Shown: one piece after another, positions 60,223 through 64,000 of the stretch | Position numbering within the stretch: position 1 is the first letter of the stretch | Layout: each line of letters opens with the position of its first letter | NCBI RefSeq assembly: GCF_000421185.1 | Contig: NZ_ATWJ01000007.1 | Span: 558,001-622,000, forward strand | Length of the DNA stretch: 64,000 bases | From: Ornithinimicrobium pekingense DSM 21552 | GTDB lineage: Bacteria > Actinomycetota > Actinomycetes > Actinomycetales > Dermatophilaceae | Reading direction: 5' to 3' | Notes under the pieces: model-generated | The model's input: only the letters and a program-made list of their open reading frames with translations | Database searches by the model: none | Told to the model about the DNA's origin: nothing | Translations under genes and position numbers: made by a program

Positions 60223-61161
60223 ATGCGTCTGGACCCGGTCGCCCTGGCCACCCTCTCGGCCGTCGTGCAGGAGGGGACCTTCGAGCGGGCCGCCGCGCGC
60301 CTGCACGTGACCCCCTCGGCGGTGTCCCAGCGCGTCAAGGCGCTGGAGCAGTCGGTCGGGCAGGTCGTCGTGGGTCGCACCAAGCCCGTGACCCCCACCG
60401 CCGCGGGGGAGGTGCTGCTGCGCCTGGCGGGGCACTGGGACCTGCTGGTCTCCGACGCGCTCGACGAGCTCGTGCCCGAGGCGAGCGCGACCGCACACCC
60501 CCTCGTGCCCGTCGTGGTCAACGCCGATTCCCTCGCGACCTGGATCCTGCCCGCGCTGGCACGGGCGCAGGAGGAGCTCGGGATCACCCTGGACGTCGTG
60601 CGGGAGGACGAGGAGCACGCCTCGGACCTGGTCCGCTCCGGGGCGGCGCTGGCAGCGGTGACCGCCGACCCGACGCCCGTGGCCGGCTGCCGGCTGACAC
60701 CGCTCGGCGCGCTGCGCTACGTCGCCGTGTGCACCCCGGCCTTCCGTGACCGGTGGCTGCCGAGGGGCCCCCGCGCGGCCGACCTCGACCGCGCTCCTGT
60801 GGTGCGCTTCGACCGCAAGGACACCATGCAGCACCGGGTCGCGCGGCGCTGGGTGCGGCGCGAGGTGGACCCGCCGGCGACCTTCATCGGCTCCAGCCGG
60901 GAGTTCGCCGAGGCGGTCCGGCTCGGTATGGGGTGGGCGCTGATGCCGGTGGCGTGGGCGGAGGACGGGCTCGCCTCCGGAGGGCTGGTGCCCGTCGGCC
61001 GCCGCCCGCACCACGACGTGCCGCTGCACTGGCTGGCCTGGCGGCTCCCGTCACGCACCCTGGAGGTGCTGACGCGCTGCGTGCAGGAGCAGGCCGCGCG
61101 GACGCTCGTCCGCGGCGGTTCGGGGCACGGGCGCGACGATGGGACAATCGAGCGGTCATGA
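60223..61161 (+). CDS. LysR family regulator, LysG/ArgP type
   Basis: A 312-residue LysR-type regulator. The helix-turn-helix covers ALATLSAVVQEGTFERAAARLHVTPSAVSQRVKALE in the first 45 residues, and LVSDALDELVPEAS, VNADSLATWILPAL match the LysG/ArgP effector domain. It should activate the divergent exporter when lysine or arginine is high. dusB overlaps its stop by 4 bp. Confidence 0.92.
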   Translation: MRLDPVALATLSAVVQEGTFERAAARLHVTPSAVSQRVKALEQSVGQVVVGRTKPVTPTAAGEVLLRLAGHWDLLVSDALDELVPEASATAHPLVPVVVNADSLATWILPALARAQEELGITLDVVREDEEHASDLVRSGAALAAVTADPTPVAGCRLTPLGALRYVAVCTPAFRDRWLPRGPRAADLDRAPVVRFDRKDTMQHRVARRWVRREVDPPATFIGSSREFAEAVRLGMGWALMPVAWAEDGLASGGLVPVGRRPHHDVPLHWLAWRLPSRTLEVLTRCVQEQAARTLVRGGSGHGRDDGTIERS

Positions 61162-62381
61162 GCACCGTTCCCACCCTCCTGCCGCCCCTGCGCATCGGCC
61201 CGCACACGATCGGCTCGCCCGTCGTGCTGGCGCCGATGGCGGGGATCACCAACCGCGCCTTCCGGCGGCTGTGCCGGGAGTACGGCGACGAGGGCCTGGC
61301 CGTCGCGAGAGACGACGACCCGGCGGGGACGAGCGCTCCGGGCGGCTCCAGCTGCCTCTACGTCAGCGAGATGATCACCTCCCGCGCCCTCGTCGAGCGC
61401 ACGCCGATCTCGATGAAGCTCATCGAGCACGGCCCCGAGGAGGTGCCGCGCTCGGTCCAGCTCTACGGCGTCGACCCCGTCACCGTCGGCGCGGCCGTGC
61501 GCATGCTGGTCCGGGAGGACCGCGCCGACCACGTCGACCTCAACTTCGGCTGCCCGGTGCCCAAGGTCACGCGCAAGGGCGGCGGGTCGGCGCTGCCCTG
61601 GAAGACCGACCTCTTCCGCGGCATCGTGCGCGCCGCCGTGCGCGAGGCGGGTGCGAACGGCATACCCGTGACCGTGAAGATGCGCGTCGGGATCGACGAC
61701 GGGCACCAGACCTTCCTCGACGCCGGCCGCATCGCCGAGGACGAGGGCGCCGCGGCGGTCGCGCTGCACGCGCGCACCGCGGCGCAGGCCTACTCGGGAC
61801 AGGCTGACTGGAGCCGGATCGCCCAGCTCAAGGAGGCGGTCACCACGATCCCCGTCCTGGGCAACGGTGACATCTGGTCGGCCGACGACGCCGTGCGGAT
61901 GGTCGAGGAGACCGGGTGCGACGGGGTGGTCGTCGGCCGCGGGTGCCTCGGGCGGCCCTGGCTGTTCACCGACCTGGCCGCCGCCTTCGCCGGCTCCCGT
62001 GTGCGGGTCGAGCCCACGCTGGCCGAGGTATGCCGTGTGCTGCGCCGGCACGCCGAGCTGCTCGTGGAGTTCCACGGGGACGAGGGCCGCGGCTGCCGCG
62101 ACATCCGCAAGCACATCGCCTGGTACACCAAGGGCTTCCGCGTCGGCGGACAGCTGCGCCACCAGCTCGGCCTGGTCGACTCCCTCGCCGACCTGGACCG
62201 CCTGATCGAGACCCTCGACCTCGACCAGCCGTGGCCCGGTGACGCCGCCGAGGGGCAGCGTGGACGCGCCGGGTCCCCGCGGGTCGTGGCACTGCCCGAC
62301 CGGTGGCTGGAGTCCCAGGAGCTGGACGAGGCGCAGCGTGCCGTCGTCGCCCAGGCCGAGCTCGACGTCTCCGGTGGCTGA
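61158..62381 (+). CDS. dusB: tRNA-dihydrouridine synthase
   Basis: A 407-residue FMN enzyme that reduces uridines in the tRNA D loop. The barrel begins SPVVLAPMAGITNRAFRRLC; DLNFGCPVPKVTRKGGGSAL carries the catalytic Cys; VTVKMRVGIDD, LHARTAAQAYSG and VLGNGDIWSADDA complete the pattern. An insertion near residues 48-65 (RDDDPAGTSAPGGSS) is unlike the E. coli enzyme. ATG at 61158 overlaps the LysG-type stop. Confidence 0.95.
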   Translation: MSTVPTLLPPLRIGPHTIGSPVVLAPMAGITNRAFRRLCREYGDEGLAVARDDDPAGTSAPGGSSCLYVSEMITSRALVERTPISMKLIEHGPEEVPRSVQLYGVDPVTVGAAVRMLVREDRADHVDLNFGCPVPKVTRKGGGSALPWKTDLFRGIVRAAVREAGANGIPVTVKMRVGIDDGHQTFLDAGRIAEDEGAAAVALHARTAAQAYSGQADWSRIAQLKEAVTTIPVLGNGDIWSADDAVRMVEETGCDGVVVGRGCLGRPWLFTDLAAAFAGSRVRVEPTLAEVCRVLRRHAELLVEFHGDEGRGCRDIRKHIAWYTKGFRVGGQLRHQLGLVDSLADLDRLIETLDLDQPWPGDAAEGQRGRAGSPRVVALPDRWLESQELDEAQRAVVAQAELDVSGG

Positions 62382-63102
62382 GGTGGGCGGCACGGGACGG
62401 GCCGGGGCCGGCGAGACCCGCGGCGTGGGATCGCCCCCACGCAGCCGGGACGGCAGCGTCCACGTCACCGACGAACGGGTCAACACCGTCTCGCACCTGG
62501 TCGGGTCCTGCTTCGCGGTCGCGGGGGCGGCCCTGCTCGTGGCGCAGGCGGGTGCCCAGGGCGACCCGTGGAAGATCGTCGGCTTCAGCGTCTACGGCCT
62601 GTCCCTGGTGCTGCTGTTCGTGGCCAGCACCCTGCACCACGGCCTCGACCGGGGCGAGAAGGTCAACGACGTGCTGCGCACCCTGGACTACACCTCCGTG
62701 TTCGCGCTCATCGCCGGGACCGTGACCCCGCTGGTGCTGGTGCTCATGCGCTCCACCTTCGGCTGGACGATGTTCGGCGTGGTGTGGGCGATCGCCGTGC
62801 TGGGGATCGTGCTGCGCTCGGTGTGGCGGGCGCTGCCGAAGTACGTCACCAACACGCTGTACATCTCCCTGGGCTGGGTCACCGTCCTGCTCGTGGCCGG
62901 CGACATCGGGCTCCCGCTCGGAGCGCTCGTGCTCATGGCCGCCGGGGGCGTGGTCTACACGGTCGGCTTCGTCGTCTTCGTCCTCGAGCGGCCCAACCCG
63001 GTGCCCGGTGTCCTGGGCTTCCACGAGCTGTGGCACGTGATCGTGATCGTGGCCGCCGCCCTGCACTACCTGCTCATGTACCTCTACGTCCTGCCCGCGT
63101 AG
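62374..63102 (+). CDS. Hemolysin III family protein (TrhA/PAQR-like)
   Basis: A 242-residue membrane protein with seven hydrophobic segments. ERVNTVSHLVG with its His, VASTLHHGLDRG, LDYTSVFALIAGTVTPL and the C-terminal FHELWHVIVIVAAALHY with the metal-type histidines identify the hemolysin III/PAQR family. Bacterial members affect membrane fluidity; hemolysis is not implied. GTG at 62374 overlaps dusB by 8 bp; GTG at 62383 is possible. Its end overlaps the convergent sulfurtransferase gene by 19 bp. Confidence 0.9.
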   Translation: MAEVGGTGRAGAGETRGVGSPPRSRDGSVHVTDERVNTVSHLVGSCFAVAGAALLVAQAGAQGDPWKIVGFSVYGLSLVLLFVASTLHHGLDRGEKVNDVLRTLDYTSVFALIAGTVTPLVLVLMRSTFGWTMFGVVWAIAVLGIVLRSVWRALPKYVTNTLYISLGWVTVLLVAGDIGLPLGALVLMAAGGVVYTVGFVVFVLERPNPVPGVLGFHELWHVIVIVAAALHYLLMYLYVLPA

Positions 63103-64000
63103 CCGGACGGCGAGGCCGGTCGACGAGGCCGCTGGGCCGGTCCGGTGGCGACCGGGCGGGTCGGGTCGCTGACCCAGTCGCTCCAGCTGCCGACGTAGAG
63201 CGCGGGGGTCTGCTCCAGCAGACCCGCCGCCTCCAGGGCCAGCGCCGCGTGGGCGGCCGTGACCCCGGACCCGCAGTAGAGTGCCGTCGGGGTCGCGGGG
63301 TCGGCACCGGCGTCGGTCAGCAGCGCCTCGATCGCGTCCGCCGGCAGGAAGGTGCCGTCCTCGGCGAGCAGCGCGAGCGAGGGGAAGCTGCGCGCCCCCG
63401 GCACGTGCCCGGCGACCGGGTCGATCGTCTCGTCCTCACCCCGGAAGCGGTTCGCCGGCCGGGCGTCCAGCACCTGGCCGCCCCCCTCCAGCCAGGCGGC
63501 GAGCCCGTCGGCGTCGAGCAGCGGACGCCTGCCCGCCGTCAGCACGACATCGCCCTCCGGCACGTCCACGGACCCGGTCTCCACCGGCAGTCCCGCGTCC
63601 TGCCAGGCCGACAGCCCGCCGTCGAGGACCCGGGCACCTGCGACGCCGTAGTAGGACGCCACCCACCAGGCCCGGGCGGCGCCCGCCGAGATGCGGGCGT
63701 CGTAGAAGACCACCGGGCGGTCACGGCATACCCCCGCCGCGCGCAGCGCAGCCTGCACCCGCTCCAGGGAGGGCATCGGGTGCCGTCCGCCACGACGGTC
63801 GGGGGCGACCGGGTCGGACAGGCCGCCGTCGAGGTCGAGGAACGACGCGCCCGGCAGGTGGCCCGCGAGGTAGGCGGCGCGGTTGTCCTCCGGGGCCGTG
63901 CCGAGGGACCAGCGGACGTCGACCAGCACCGGTCGAGGGGTCGCGGGGCCGTCGGCGGAGAGCTCGGCCGCGAGGTCGCCGGCGCTGACGAGGGGGTGGT
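63084..64000 (-). CDS. Sulfurtransferase, two rhodanese domains (5' end beyond window)
   Basis: At least 305 residues of a thiosulfate or 3-mercaptopyruvate sulfurtransferase (SseA type). The N-terminal inactive rhodanese domain (LVDVRWSLGTAPEDNRAAYLAGHLPGASFLDLD, in parts) and the C-terminal active one, with catalytic Cys in ALYCGSGVTAAH, are present. A GTG occurs at 63929, but HPLVSAGDLAAEL before it is in frame and fits the family N-terminus, so the true start lies to the right of the edge. CGSGVT is usual for mercaptopyruvate-type enzymes. Confidence 0.9.
   Translation of the reverse strand, partial: HPLVSAGDLAAELSADGPATPRPVLVDVRWSLGTAPEDNRAAYLAGHLPGASFLDLDGGLSDPVAPDRRGGRHPMPSLERVQAALRAAGVCRDRPVVFYDARISAGAARAWWVASYYGVAGARVLDGGLSAWQDAGLPVETGSVDVPEGDVVLTAGRRPLLDADGLAAWLEGGGQVLDARPANRFRGEDETIDPVAGHVPGARSFPSLALLAEDGTFLPADAIEALLTDAGADPATPTALYCGSGVTAAHAALALEAAGLLEQTPALYVGSWSDWVSDPTRPVATGPAQRPRRPASPSGYAGRT

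Overview
The window is very GC-rich, almost fully coding, and carries an actinobacterial gene order: a DUF2344 protein, rne/rng, rplU-rpmA, obg, proB-proA, nadD-rsfS, a histidine phosphatase, lepA, hemW, hrcA-dnaJ, rsmE, phoH-ybeY-CNNM-era, recO-uppS, zur-znuBCA, glyS and dusB. GTG starts, 4-bp ATGA/GTGA overlaps, leaderless starts, a DUF222 protein and DUF3097 all fit Actinomycetota. My best guess is Micrococcales, perhaps near Ornithinimicrobium/Serinicoccus/Janibacter; the genus is inference.

Layout. 1-5.2 kb (minus): an edge-truncated DUF222/HNH-type protein, an MFS transporter, dodecin, and a serC-serA operon. 5.4-17.4 kb (mainly plus): DUF2344 protein, a long structured leader and RNase E/G, L21, L27, Obg, the first two enzymes of proline synthesis, a convergent GT2 glycosyltransferase, NadD, RsfS and a phosphatase. 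17.5-26.4 kb: tRNA-Ala(GGC), then a carbon-use module made of an IclR regulator, a lactate/glycolate permease and an aceB-glcD-glcE-glcF operon. 26.5-33.3 kb: GNAT, LepA, TrmB, an AbiEi/DUF559-like protein between two copies of one inverted repeat, PPK2 and HemW. 33.3-33.7 kb is gene-free and rich in hairpins. 33.7-45.1 kb: DUF4870, DUF3097, FumC, CIRCE-controlled hrcA-dnaJ-rsmE-MFS, then phoH-ybeY-CNNM-era. 45.1-49.3 kb: a PEP-dependent dihydroxyacetone kinase operon whose DhaM is fused to HPr and a complete Enzyme I. 49.3-64 kb: AlkB, RecO, UppS, an SGNH acyltransferase, a Zur-regulated zinc ABC operon, GlyRS, a DJ-1/PfpI protein, a LysE/LysG pair, DusB, a hemolysin III-like protein and an edge-truncated sulfurtransferase.

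The genes form small operons. Glycolate or lactate would enter by the permease, be oxidised by GlcDEF, and glyoxylate be joined to acetyl-CoA by malate synthase. ZnuABC imports zinc under Zur, encoded last in the same operon. HrcA represses its own operon through CIRCE. I saw no CRISPR array, insertion sequence, prophage or integrase.

The least explained signals are in non-coding DNA: the folded rne leader, the paired inverted repeats flanking the endonuclease-like gene, two neighbouring hairpins with the same 7-nt loop, a repeated GGCATACC octamer, and the regular spacing of -10 hexamers directly before start codons. No clearly new multi-gene system was found.
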